This document shows positions 1-6,504 of a DNA stretch of 10,492 bases, in pieces. Under the pieces are notes generated by a model that was not told the origin of the DNA, ran no database searches, and was given only the letters and a program-made list of their open reading frames with translations. The stretch lies in contig JAVEWG010000068.1 in NCBI GenBank assembly GCA_034004685.1, positions 1-10,492 of the forward strand. The letters are read 5' to 3'. Source of the stretch: JAEUNX01 sp034004685. Lineage in GTDB: Bacteria; Pseudomonadota; Gammaproteobacteria; Burkholderiales; Rhodocyclaceae. A program made the translations under genes and the position numbers. How positions within the stretch are numbered: position 1 is the first letter of the stretch; each line of letters starts with the position of its first letter.

Positions 1-27
1 CCCCTTCGGCCGGGCGTGGGCGCTCAT
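1..27 (-). CDS. pxpC: Possible start of pxpC (5-oxoprolinase subunit C), partial
   Basis: An ATG at 27-25 on the minus strand overlaps the TGA stop of pxpB in an ATGA arrangement and opens a frame of nine codons (MSAHARPKG) before the window ends. In many bacteria pxpB (KipI family) is followed directly by pxpC (KipA, biotin-dependent carboxylase-like), often with this kind of overlap, so the downstream gene is probably pxpC. Nothing in nine residues identifies the family, and the characteristic N-terminal motif of that family is not reached. The call rests on context alone. Confidence 0.35.
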
Positions 28-764
28 GGCTGGGTTTCCAGAAAGGAGTCCGGCGCCAGGCGGCCCCTGGCCAGGTCGGCGGCGATGGTGGTGGCTTCGG
101 CGGGGCTGACCGGGCGGAAACGCACCAGGTCCCCCGGGGCCAGCAGGGCTGGCGCGGCACGGCTGGCGTCGAAGAGAGGGATCGGACTGTGGCCGATGAG
201 GTGCCAGCCGCCGGGGCTTTCCCACGGGTAGATGGCCGACAGCCCGGTGGCGATGGCCACGCTGCCAGCGGGCACTCGCAAGCGGGGCTCGGGTCGGCGG
301 GGCAGGTGCAGCGCCGGGGGGAGATCCCCCAGGAAGGGAAAACCGGGCAGAAAACCCAGCATGTACACCCGGAAGTCGGTGCCGGCGTGGAGCCGGATCA
401 CCGCCTCCTGGGGAAGTTGGCAGCGGGCCGCCACCGATGCCAGATCCGGCCCGGCTTCGCCGCCGTAGCAGACCGGCAGGCGCCAGCGGCGGCCGGGGGT
501 GGGAGCGGCCGCCGGGCTGTCCAGCAAGTCCGCCAGCCGGGCGGCCAGGGCTTCCCGGGGGAGCTGGTCCGGGTCGTAGAGGATGGTCAGGCTGCGGAAG
601 GTGGGCACGGTTTCAGTCACCCCGGGGAGCCTGGCCCGGGCCAGGGCGGCCTCCAGGGCCAGGACCCGGGCCATCAGGGCGGGGTCGAGGGCGGTACCGA
701 ACTCCACCGTGAGGGCGGCGTCCCCCAGGTCCAGCAGGCGGGGCGGGGTGTCTGGATCAGGCAT
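24..764 (-). CDS. pxpB: 5-oxoprolinase subunit PxpB (KipI / allophanate hydrolase subunit 1 family)
   Basis: This 246-residue protein carries the KipI/AHS1 signatures. They are GFLPGFPFLG at residues 137-146, the basic VPAGSVAIA stretch from about 160 to 172, and SPGGWHLIGHSP at 183-194. PxpB works with PxpA and PxpC as an ATP-dependent 5-oxoprolinase that opens 5-oxoproline to glutamate in the cytoplasm; the Bacillus homologue KipI inhibits a sporulation kinase. The protein is somewhat longer than the E. coli one (about 218 residues), mainly through N- and C-terminal extensions. The ATG at 764-762 has no clear Shine-Dalgarno sequence. The gene is divergent from rfbB and its stop overlaps a possible pxpC start. 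The family assignment is firm. The 5-oxoprolinase role is inferred from the family, since pxpA is not in view. Confidence 0.9.
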   Translation of the reverse strand: MPDPDTPPRLLDLGDAALTVEFGTALDPALMARVLALEAALARARLPGVTETVPTFRSLTILYDPDQLPREALAARLADLLDSPAAAPTPGRRWRLPVCYGGEAGPDLASVAARCQLPQEAVIRLHAGTDFRVYMLGFLPGFPFLGDLPPALHLPRRPEPRLRVPAGSVAIATGLSAIYPWESPGGWHLIGHSPIPLFDASRAAPALLAPGDLVRFRPVSPAEATTIAADLARGRLAPDSFLETQP

Positions 765-852
765 GGCACGAATCTAACCCAAAGTCCGGGGGCGGGAGGA
801 TTGCACGGAGGGGCGTGGTGCGTTGCGATAGAATTCCCGCATATTGGCGACC

Positions 853-858
853 GGGAGA
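853..858 (+). promoter_or_regulatory. Ribosome binding site that fixes the rfbB TTG start
   Basis: GGGAGA lies 6 nt upstream of TTG at 865-867, an ideal Shine-Dalgarno spacing. This favours TTG-865 over the in-frame TTG at 844, which has no purine-rich site at the right distance. The segment GGGAGAATTCCC (853-864) can also fold on itself through GGGA and TCCC, which would partly hide this site. Confidence 0.6.
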
Positions 859-864
859 ATTCCC

Positions 865-1923
865 TTGATTCTGGTGACGGGCGGGGCCGGCTTCATCGGC
901 GGTAATTTCGTGCTGGACTGGCTGGCGGGTTGCGATGAGCCGGTGGTGAATCTGGATAAGCTCACCTACGCCGGCAACCTGGAGACCCTGGCCAGCCTGG
1001 CCGGCGACCCGCGCCATATTTTCGTGGAAGGGGATATCTGCGACCGGGCCCTGGTGGACCGCCTGCTGGCCCGGCACCGGCCCCGGGCGATCATCCACTT
1101 TGCCGCCGAGAGCCACGTGGACCGCTCCATCCACGGCCCGGGGGACTTCATCCGTACCAACGTGGAGGGCACCTTCACCCTGCTGGAGGCGGCCCGGGCC
1201 CATTGGAGTGGCCTGACGGGGGAGGACCGGGCAGCCTTCCGCTTCCATCACGTATCGACCGACGAGGTGTACGGCTCCCTCAAGGCCGAGGATCCGCCCT
1301 TTGCCGAGACCCATCCCTATGAGCCCAACAGCCCTTACTCCGCCAGCAAGGCCGCCAGCGATCATCTGGCGCGGGCCTGGCATCACACCTACGGCCTGCC
1401 GGTGGTTACCACCAATTGCTCCAACAATTACGGGCCCTACCATTTTCCCGAGAAGCTGATTCCCCTGATGATCGTCAACGCCTTGGCGGGCAAGCCCCTG
1501 CCGGTGTATGGGGACGGCCAGCAGATCCGGGACTGGCTCTACGTGAAGGACCATTGCAGCGCCATCCGTGCCGTGCTGGCGGGGGGGCGCCCGGGGGAGA
1601 CCTACAACGTGGGGGGCTGGAACGAGCAAGCCAACATCCACATCGTCAACACCGTGTGCGCCCTGCTCGATGAACTGCGGCCCGATCCCGCCGGCGCCTA
1701 CCGCCGGCTGATCACCTACGTGACGGACCGTCCCGGCCACGACCGGCGCTACGCCATCGATGCCCGCAAGATCGAGCGGGAGCTGGGCTGGCGGCCGGCG
1801 GAAACCTTCGAGACCGGCATCCGCAAGACCGTGCAGTGGTACCTGGCCAACCCAGGCTGGGTGGCCAATGTGCAAAGTGGCGCCTACCGGGAATGGGTGG
1901 CCGCCAACTACGGCGCCCGCTGA
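865..1923 (+). CDS. rfbB: dTDP-glucose 4,6-dehydratase
   Basis: RfbB (RmlB) is an NAD-dependent extended short-chain dehydrogenase that turns dTDP-glucose into dTDP-4-keto-6-deoxyglucose, the second step of dTDP-L-rhamnose synthesis in the cytoplasm. The Rossmann glycine motif TGGAGFIGG sits at residues 5-13, the catalytic TDE of STDEVYG at 132-134, and the YxxxK pair at Y158 and K162. The sugar-nucleotide binding part follows, including NNYGPYHFPEKLIP. With the TTG start at 865 the protein is 352 residues, the usual family length, and begins directly at the first beta strand. A TTG at 844 would add seven residues but has a poorer ribosome site. It is the first gene of the rfbBACD cluster and is followed 15 nt later by rfbA. 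A run of seven G occurs at 1581-1587. Confidence 0.96.
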   Translation: MILVTGGAGFIGGNFVLDWLAGCDEPVVNLDKLTYAGNLETLASLAGDPRHIFVEGDICDRALVDRLLARHRPRAIIHFAAESHVDRSIHGPGDFIRTNVEGTFTLLEAARAHWSGLTGEDRAAFRFHHVSTDEVYGSLKAEDPPFAETHPYEPNSPYSASKAASDHLARAWHHTYGLPVVTTNCSNNYGPYHFPEKLIPLMIVNALAGKPLPVYGDGQQIRDWLYVKDHCSAIRAVLAGGRPGETYNVGGWNEQANIHIVNTVCALLDELRPDPAGAYRRLITYVTDRPGHDRRYAIDARKIERELGWRPAETFETGIRKTVQWYLANPGWVANVQSGAYREWVAANYGAR

Positions 1924-1938
1924 CATCAGGAGAACCCC

Positions 1939-2820
1939 ATGGAACGTAAAGGTATCATCCTGGCCGGCGGCTCCGGCACCCGGCTCCATCCGGCCACCCT
2001 GGCGGTGTCCAAGCAGCTCTTGCCGGTGTATGACAAGCCCATGATCTACTACCCCCTCACCACCCTGATGCTGGCGGGGATCCGGGAGATCCTGATCATT
2101 TCCACCCCCCAGGACACGCCCCGCTTCGAGCAGCTGCTGGGGGATGGCGCCCGTTGGGGCTTGAGCCTGTCCTACGCGGTGCAGCCCAGCCCGGATGGTC
2201 TGGCCCAGGCCTTCATCATCGGCGCGGATTTCCTGGCCGGCGCACCCTCGGCCCTGGTGCTGGGGGACAACCTTTTTTACGGCCATGAGCTAGCCAACGA
2301 TTTGCAAGCCGCTTGTGCCCGGACTTCCGGCGCGACAGTCTTTGCTTACCCGGTGCAGGATCCGGAGCGCTACGGGGTGGTGGAGTTCGACGCCGCCGGC
2401 CGGGCGGTGAGCCTGGAAGAAAAACCCAGGCAGCCCAAGAGCCGCTATGCCGTCACCGGCCTGTATTTCTATGACTGGCGGGTGGTGGAAGTGGCGCGCC
2501 AGCTCAAGCCCAGCCCCCGGGGGGAGCTGGAGATCACCGACGTGAATCGCCAGTACCTGGAATGGGGCGAGCTGGACGTGCAGGTGATGGGTCGGGGCCA
2601 TGCCTGGCTGGATACCGGCACCCATGAGAGCCTGCTGGAAGCAAGCCTGTTCATCCAGACCATCGAAAAGCGCCAGGGCCTCAAGATCGCCTGCCCCGAG
2701 GAAATCGCCTGGCGGGCGGGCTGGATCGACGCCGAACAGCTGGCCGGGCTGGCCGCCCCGCTGGCCAAGAACGGCTACGGCCAGTACCTTCAGCGCATTC
2801 TGGAAGAGAAGGTGTTCTGA
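1939..2820 (+). CDS. rfbA: Glucose-1-phosphate thymidylyltransferase
   Basis: RfbA (RmlA) joins dTTP and glucose-1-phosphate to give dTDP-glucose and pyrophosphate, the first committed and normally feedback-inhibited step of dTDP-rhamnose synthesis. The nucleotide-binding signature LAGGSGTRLHP lies at residues 8-18, followed by the SKQLLPVYDKPMIYYP block with K25. The metal- and sugar-binding GDN of VLGDNLFYG has D110. The EKP and LDTGTHESLLEA blocks of the C-terminal half are intact. The length of 293 residues is standard. An AGGAGA ribosome site at 1928-1933 precedes the ATG at 5-nt spacing. The stop overlaps the rfbC start by one base (TGATG), which suggests translational coupling. Confidence 0.97.
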   Translation: MERKGIILAGGSGTRLHPATLAVSKQLLPVYDKPMIYYPLTTLMLAGIREILIISTPQDTPRFEQLLGDGARWGLSLSYAVQPSPDGLAQAFIIGADFLAGAPSALVLGDNLFYGHELANDLQAACARTSGATVFAYPVQDPERYGVVEFDAAGRAVSLEEKPRQPKSRYAVTGLYFYDWRVVEVARQLKPSPRGELEITDVNRQYLEWGELDVQVMGRGHAWLDTGTHESLLEASLFIQTIEKRQGLKIACPEEIAWRAGWIDAEQLAGLAAPLAKNGYGQYLQRILEEKVF

Positions 2821-3368
2821 TGCGGGTGATCGAAACGCCCATTGCCGGCCTGCTGGTGCTGGCGCCCAAGGTCTTCGGCGACAGCCGGGGCTTTTTCCTG
2901 GAAAGCTGGAACGAACGGGCCTTCCGGGAAGCCACCGGGGTCAGCCTGCCCTTCGTCCAGGACAACCATTCCCGCTCCGCCCGTGGCGTATTGCGGGGGC
3001 TCCACTACCAGCTCCAGCAGCCCCAGGGCAAGCTGGTGCGGGTAGTGCGGGGCAGCGTCTTCGACGTGGCCGTGGATCTGCGTCGCGCCAGCCCCACCTT
3101 CGGCCATTGGCATGGGGTGGAGCTGTCCGAGGACAACCATCGCCAGCTGTGGATACCGCCAGGTTTTGGCCATGGTTTCCTGGTTACCAGCGAGTCGGCG
3201 GACTTCCTCTACAAGACCACCGACTACTACGCCCCGGCCCATGAGCGCTGCGTGCGCTGGGACGACCCGGCCCTGGCCATTCCCTGGCCCCTGGACGGCT
3301 TGGCGCTCCTGTTGTCGGAAAAGGACAGGCAAGGCTGCCTCCTGGCGGACGCCGAGGTGTTCCCGTGA
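2820..3368 (+). CDS. rfbC: dTDP-4-dehydrorhamnose 3,5-epimerase
   Basis: RfbC (RmlC) inverts C3 and C5 of dTDP-4-keto-6-deoxyglucose, the third step of the pathway. It is a small cupin-fold enzyme, and 182 residues is the normal length. The conserved FGDSRGFFLESWNE block lies near residues 19-32. The catalytic histidine in RGVLRGLHYQ is H62, and the active-site tyrosine in FLYKTTDYYAP is Y131. The IPPGFGHGFLV strand of the jelly roll is also present. An AGAAGG ribosome site sits at 2807-2812 inside rfbA. The stop overlaps the GTG start of rfbD by two bases within GTGA. Start, length and motifs agree, so the call is secure. Confidence 0.97.
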   Translation: MRVIETPIAGLLVLAPKVFGDSRGFFLESWNERAFREATGVSLPFVQDNHSRSARGVLRGLHYQLQQPQGKLVRVVRGSVFDVAVDLRRASPTFGHWHGVELSEDNHRQLWIPPGFGHGFLVTSESADFLYKTTDYYAPAHERCVRWDDPALAIPWPLDGLALLLSEKDRQGCLLADAEVFP

Positions 3369-3475
3369 GGTTGCTGGTGACCGGGGCCCGGGGCCAGGTG
3401 GGCTGGGAGCTGGCCCGTAGCCTGATGCCCCTGGGGGAGGTGGTGGCCCTGGACCGCAAGGCCTGCGACCTGTCC
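3365..3475 (+). CDS. rfbD: dTDP-4-dehydrorhamnose reductase, N-terminal part only (cut by assembly gap)
   Basis: The GTG at 3365 overlaps the rfbC stop and opens a frame of 37 residues beginning MRLLVTGARGQVGWEL. This is the NADPH-binding Rossmann start typical of RfbD (RmlD), which reduces the 4-keto group to yield dTDP-L-rhamnose. A GAGGTG ribosome site lies at 3354-3359. The frame then enters 100 N. RfbD is normally about 290-300 residues, so around 250 residues are missing, and none of its later motifs, such as the YxxxK pair, appears after the gap. The simplest reading is an intact gene interrupted by an unsequenced region longer than 100 nt. A true truncation cannot be excluded. Confidence 0.85.
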
Positions 3476-3575
3476 NNNNNNNNNNNNNNNNNNNNNNNNN
3501 NNNNNNNNNNNNNNNNNNNNNNNNNNNNNNNNNNNNNNNNNNNNNNNNNNNNNNNNNNNNNNNNNNNNNNNNNNN
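3476..3575. other. Assembly gap of 100 N
   Basis: Exactly 100 undetermined bases separate the start of rfbD from an unrelated coding frame. A round 100 is a common placeholder for a gap of unknown size. The missing part of rfbD alone needs roughly 750-800 nt, so the real distance is probably well above 100 nt and could contain other genes. Confidence 0.97.
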
Positions 3576-3869
3576 GTGGCCATTGGCCTGGACTGGAGCA
3601 ACCAGGTGGCGGTGCGGGCCCTGGCCCGGGAAGCCCTGGACGGGGGCTCGGCCCACGTGGAAGACTTGGTGCGTAGCGCCGATCGGGCCCTGCGGGCCAA
3701 GGGTGAGCTGTTCGCCCTGGCGGTACTGATGCTGCGGACCATGGAGGAAAGCGCCGGACAGGGCATCCACACCCACGGTGGTCCCTGCTGGAAAGCCTTC
3801 GGTCGTGCCCTCATTGATGAATCCGCCAGCCGGCGCGGGGCGGCGCCCGGGGAGGGGCCGGCGCCTTGA
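3576..3869 (+). CDS. Hypothetical protein, C-terminal part (5' end lost in the gap)
   Basis: The frame open from the gap edge to TGA at 3867-3869 gives 97 residues, with G/C at nearly all third positions, as in the neighbouring genes, so it is probably a real gene. I do not recognise the family. It begins VAIGLDWSNQVAVRALAREA, appears mostly helical and alternates charged and aliphatic residues. A conserved-looking segment, GQGIHTHGGPCW, contains two His, one Cys and one Trp, followed by a Gly/Pro/Ala-rich tail. No signal peptide or membrane segment is visible in this part. GTG is the first codon after the gap but probably encodes an internal Val rather than the start. The stop overlaps the TTG start of apaH by 3-4 nt, so the two genes are probably cotranscribed and coupled. 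It is not the C-terminus of RfbD. Confidence 0.6.
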   Translation: MAIGLDWSNQVAVRALAREALDGGSAHVEDLVRSADRALRAKGELFALAVLMLRTMEESAGQGIHTHGGPCWKAFGRALIDESASRRGAAPGEGPAP

Positions 3870-4699
3870 GCACCTATGCGGTGGGGGATATCCAGGGCTG
3901 CTTCGAACCCTTTCTGCAGCTCCTGGAGCGGATCGCCTTCGACCCGGCCAGGGACCGCCTGTGGCTGGCCGGTGACCTGGTGAATCGGGGGCCCGCCTCC
4001 CTGGAAACCTTGCGCTATGTGAAGGCCCTGGGGGATCGGGCGGTGACGGTGCTGGGCAACCACGACCTGTACCTGCTGATGGTGGCGGCCGATGGGGTGG
4101 CCAAGCGGGGCAAGGACGACACCATCGAACCCATTCTGGCTGCGCCGGATCGGGACGAGCTGCTGGACTGGCTGGCCCGTCAGCCCTTGATGCATGTGGA
4201 GGACGGCCACGCCCTGGTCCATGCCGGGCTGTTGCCGGGCTGGACAGTGGTTCGGGCACGGGCCCTGGCGGCGGAGGCGCAGGCGGTGCTGGCCGGCCCC
4301 GGGCGGCGTGAATTTCTCCACAACATGTGGGGCAGCCAGCCCGCCGCCTGGCGGGATGAACTAGCGGGCTGGGACCGCCTGCGGGTGGTGATCAACGCCA
4401 TGACCCGGATGCGCTTTTGTTCCCCGGCGGGGGACATGGAGTTCAAGACCAAGGGTGAGGTGGCCCACGCGCCATCCGGTTACCTGCCCTGGTTCGAAGT
4501 CCCCGGCCGGGCCAGCGCCGACCACACCATCGTCTGTGGCCACTGGTCGGCCCTGGGCCTGCGGGTGGAGCCGGGACTGCTGGCCCTGGATTCCGGCTGC
4601 CTGTGGGGAAAGGAACTCAGCGCCGTGCGCTTGGAGGACCGGGCGGTGTTCCAAGTTCATTGCGGTAGTTGCGCCGGGGGCGAGCCGGAGCCCTCATGA
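3866..4699 (+). CDS. apaH: Symmetrical bis(5'-nucleosyl)-tetraphosphatase (Ap4A hydrolase)
   Basis: ApaH splits Ap4A symmetrically into two ADP and also removes Np4 caps from RNA in E. coli. It is a cytoplasmic metallophosphatase of the PPP family. The metal-binding motifs occur in order: GDIQG at residues 7-11, GDLVNRGP from 36, and GNHD at 64-67. HAGLLPGW with H119 and CGHWSALG near the end follow. The Asn in GDLVNRG, where PPP phosphatases usually have Asp, is common in ApaH proteins. The length of 277 residues is normal. The start is TTG at 3866, chosen because it gives the canonical N-terminus MSTYAVGDIQG. GGAGG at 3851-3855 can serve as the ribosome site, and the start overlaps the upstream stop. 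The gene converges on lysA with only 20 nt between the stops. Confidence 0.95.
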   Translation: MSTYAVGDIQGCFEPFLQLLERIAFDPARDRLWLAGDLVNRGPASLETLRYVKALGDRAVTVLGNHDLYLLMVAADGVAKRGKDDTIEPILAAPDRDELLDWLARQPLMHVEDGHALVHAGLLPGWTVVRARALAAEAQAVLAGPGRREFLHNMWGSQPAAWRDELAGWDRLRVVINAMTRMRFCSPAGDMEFKTKGEVAHAPSGYLPWFEVPGRASADHTIVCGHWSALGLRVEPGLLALDSGCLWGKELSAVRLEDRAVFQVHCGSCAGGEPEPS

Positions 4700-4719
4700 G
4701 CCGCCCGCCCCCCAGGGTT

Positions 4720-5982
4720 TCAGGGCAGGGGGGATTCCAGGGCGTAGAGGCTTTCCACCGTTTCCCGCTGGCGGATGAGGTGCATCTCCTCCCCGTCCAC
4801 CAGCACTTCCGCCACCCGGGGGCGGGTGTTGTAGTTGGAACTCATGGCCATGCCATAAGCGCCGGCGGAAAGCAGGGCGATCAGATCGCCGGGGGCGGCG
4901 GCCAGCTCCCGGTCCCGGGCCAGGAAATCGCCGCTCTCGCAGATGGGGCCCACCACGTCGTAACGCCGGGTGGGCGCTCCGCCGGGGGCGACCGCCACCA
5001 CCTCGTGGTAGGCGTCATAGAGGGCCGGGCGGGCCAGGTCGTTCATGGCCGCATCCACCACCAGGAAGTTCTTTTCCTCGCCGGGCTTGAGGTATTCCAC
5101 CCGGGTCAGCAGGAGGCCGGCGTTGCCTACCAAGGAGCGGCCGGGCTCGAAGCACAGTTCCTCGTCGCGTCGCTGGAAGAGGGCCAGCAGGGGTGCCAGG
5201 TAGTCGGCCACCGCCGGCGGGCTCTCGTCCCGGTAACGGATGCCCAGGCCACCTCCCAGGTCGATATGGTCGAGGGTAATCCCTTCCGCCCCCAGGCGAT
5301 CCACCAGGCCCAGCACCTTGGCGGAGGCTTCCGCCATGGGAGTAGGGTCCAGGAGCTGGGAGCCGATGTGGCAGGCGATCCCGCTCACCTGGATGTGGGG
5401 TAGCTGGGCGGCCCGGCGGTAGAGATCCAGGGCTTCGCCGAAGGCCACGCCGAACTTGTTGCTCTTCAGGCCGGTGGAAATATAAGGATGGGTCTTGGGG
5501 TCCACGTCCGGATTGACCCGGAAGGCGATGGGGGCCCTTTTGCCCGCCCGGCCAGCCACTGCGTTGAGGCGCTCCAGTTCGGCGGCGGATTCCACGTTGA
5601 AGCAGCGGATGTCGGCGGCCAGGGCCTGCTCCATCTCCGCCACGCTCTTGCCCACCCCGGAGAACACCACCTTGCCGGCTGCGCCGCCGGCAGCCAGGAC
5701 TCGGGACAGTTCGCCGCCGGAGACGATGTCGAAACCCGCCCCCAGGCGGGCGAAGAGACTCAGGATGCCCAAGTTGGAGTTGGCCTTGACGGCATAGCAG
5801 ACCAGGGCCCGGCGGCTGGCCAGGGCGGCCTGATAGCGCTGATAGGCGGCGATCAGGGCGGCTCGGGAGTACACGTAGGTGGGGGTGCCGAAGCGCTCGG
5901 CGACGGCGGCCAGGGGGACCCCTTCCAGGGTCAGCCCGGCGCTCCCCGGTGCCAGGCCGGGGACGGGGTAGGAGGGATTCAT
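4720..5982 (-). CDS. lysA: Diaminopimelate decarboxylase
   Basis: LysA is a PLP enzyme that decarboxylates meso-diaminopimelate to L-lysine, the last step of lysine synthesis. It is a fold-type III alanine-racemase-like barrel plus a beta domain. The PLP lysine lies in YAVKANSN (K66). Further motifs are HIGSQ at 205-209, the phosphate-binding GGGLGI at 243-248, EPGRSL at 279-284, the substrate/PLP motif CESGD at 348-352, and GAYGMAMSSNYN near 374-385. The length of 420 residues is standard. The ATG at 5982-5980 overlaps the lptM stop as ATGA, and only a weak AAGG lies upstream at long spacing, so translation is probably coupled to lptM. dapF, which often follows lysA, is not here; apaH converges instead. 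Confidence 0.97.
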   Translation of the reverse strand: MNPSYPVPGLAPGSAGLTLEGVPLAAVAERFGTPTYVYSRAALIAAYQRYQAALASRRALVCYAVKANSNLGILSLFARLGAGFDIVSGGELSRVLAAGGAAGKVVFSGVGKSVAEMEQALAADIRCFNVESAAELERLNAVAGRAGKRAPIAFRVNPDVDPKTHPYISTGLKSNKFGVAFGEALDLYRRAAQLPHIQVSGIACHIGSQLLDPTPMAEASAKVLGLVDRLGAEGITLDHIDLGGGLGIRYRDESPPAVADYLAPLLALFQRRDEELCFEPGRSLVGNAGLLLTRVEYLKPGEEKNFLVVDAAMNDLARPALYDAYHEVVAVAPGGAPTRRYDVVGPICESGDFLARDRELAAAPGDLIALLSAGAYGMAMSSNYNTRPRVAEVLVDGEEMHLIRQRETVESLYALESPLP

Positions 5983-6119
5983 CGGGGCAGGGCCTTGGGT
6001 TCTTTGCCGGTATTATTCTGGGAGGTGGTCCCGTCGGGGAGGGTCAGCGGACCCTTGATCCCGCAGGCAGTGGCGGCAAGGGCGGCGCCGATGAGGCAGG
6101 CCAGTCGAAGAAGGCGCAT
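5979..6119 (-). CDS. lptM: LPS translocon maturation lipoprotein LptM (YifL family)
   Basis: This 46-residue protein begins MRLLRLACLIGAALAATACG, a short lipoprotein signal peptide with the acylated cysteine at residue 19. It continues with the family hallmark CGIKGPLTLP directly at the mature N-terminus. LptM is a small outer-membrane lipoprotein that helps the LptD/LptE translocon mature in E. coli. The residue at -3 of the lipobox is Ala rather than Leu, which is less usual but tolerated. The arrangement cyaY, divergent lptM, then lysA is the classic proteobacterial one and strongly supports the call despite the small size. The only in-frame start is ATG at 6119-6117, and no Shine-Dalgarno sequence is visible upstream. 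The stop overlaps lysA by four bases. Confidence 0.88.
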   Translation of the reverse strand: MRLLRLACLIGAALAATACGIKGPLTLPDGTTSQNNTGKEPKALPR

Positions 6120-6150
6120 GGCGGGAACGTAAAAAATTGCAATGTTAACA

Positions 6151-6156
6151 GAAGGA
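6151..6156 (+). promoter_or_regulatory. Ribosome binding site that fixes the cyaY start
   Basis: GAAGGA ends 6 nt before the ATG at 6163. This selects 6163 over the in-frame ATG at 6142, which would add seven residues not typical of the family and has no purine-rich site in front of it. Confidence 0.6.
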
Positions 6157-6162
6157 CCGAGC

Positions 6163-6480
6163 ATGGACGAAACGGCGTTCAACGCCCTGGCGGAAGCGGA
6201 ACTCCTGCGCATCGAGGCGCGCCTGGAGGCCTGCGGGGTGGAGCTGGACCTGGAGCAGAAGCCCGGCGGCGTGCTGGAGGTGGAGTTCGACAATGGCACC
6301 AAGCTGATCATCAACCGCCATGCCGCCGCCCGGGAGATCTGGGTGGCCGCCAAGTCTGGGGGTTTCCATTTCCGACCCGAGGGGGATCGCTGGATCGCCG
6401 GCCGGGATGGTGCGGAACTCTACGCCACCCTGAACCGGCTGGTGGCGGAGCAGTCCGGCGAGGCGGATGTGCGCCTGTAG
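6163..6480 (+). CDS. cyaY: Iron-sulfur cluster assembly protein CyaY (bacterial frataxin)
   Basis: CyaY is a small cytoplasmic iron-binding protein that interacts with the cysteine desulfurase IscS and modulates Fe-S cluster assembly. From the ATG at 6163 it has 105 residues, the usual size. The first helix (about 3-22) is acidic with several Glu residues, as expected for the iron-binding ridge. The sheet contains LEVEFDNGTKLIINRH and then REIWVAAKSGGFHF, matching the frataxin core pattern with its conserved Trp and the GG-F/Y-HF ending. A final helix follows. The gene is divergent from lptM-lysA across 43 nt, a layout conserved in many gamma- and betaproteobacteria, and convergent with mrcA, with 24 nt between the stops. 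Confidence 0.94.
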   Translation: MDETAFNALAEAELLRIEARLEACGVELDLEQKPGGVLEVEFDNGTKLIINRHAAAREIWVAAKSGGFHFRPEGDRWIAGRDGAELYATLNRLVAEQSGEADVRL

Positions 6481-6504
6481 GCCGCCGCTGCCCCCGACGG
6501 GTTC

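Noticed and set aside
801..834. Possible rfbB promoter, TTGCAC at 801-806 and TAGAAT at 829-834
   Set aside because: The spacer is 22 nt, too long for sigma70, and no better pairing was found. A promoter must lie here or nearby but cannot be pointed to.
757..2286. Long open frame on the minus strand opposite rfbB and rfbA (509 codons)
   Set aside because: It lies antisense to two clearly conserved genes, its product matches no family I recognise and is full of Gly, Gln and His, and such long shadow frames are expected in GC-rich DNA.
3365..3676. A single frame running from rfbD through the gap to 3676
   Set aside because: It is continuous only because of the N. The real post-gap gene is in another frame, ending at 3869.
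2790..4321. Long minus-strand frames running through the N gap
   Set aside because: They are antisense to rfbC, apaH and the unknown gene, and are continuous only because N does not create stops.
4700..4735. Bidirectional terminator between apaH and lysA (CCCCCC ... GGGGGG)
   Set aside because: The six-base stem closes a 14-nt loop, much of it lies in the lysA end, and no T-run follows in either direction.
6120..6162. Promoters between lptM and cyaY
   Set aside because: TAAAAA and TGTTAA stretches resemble -10 boxes but have no acceptable -35 at 16-18 nt. The lptM promoter may lie within cyaY and the cyaY promoter within lptM.
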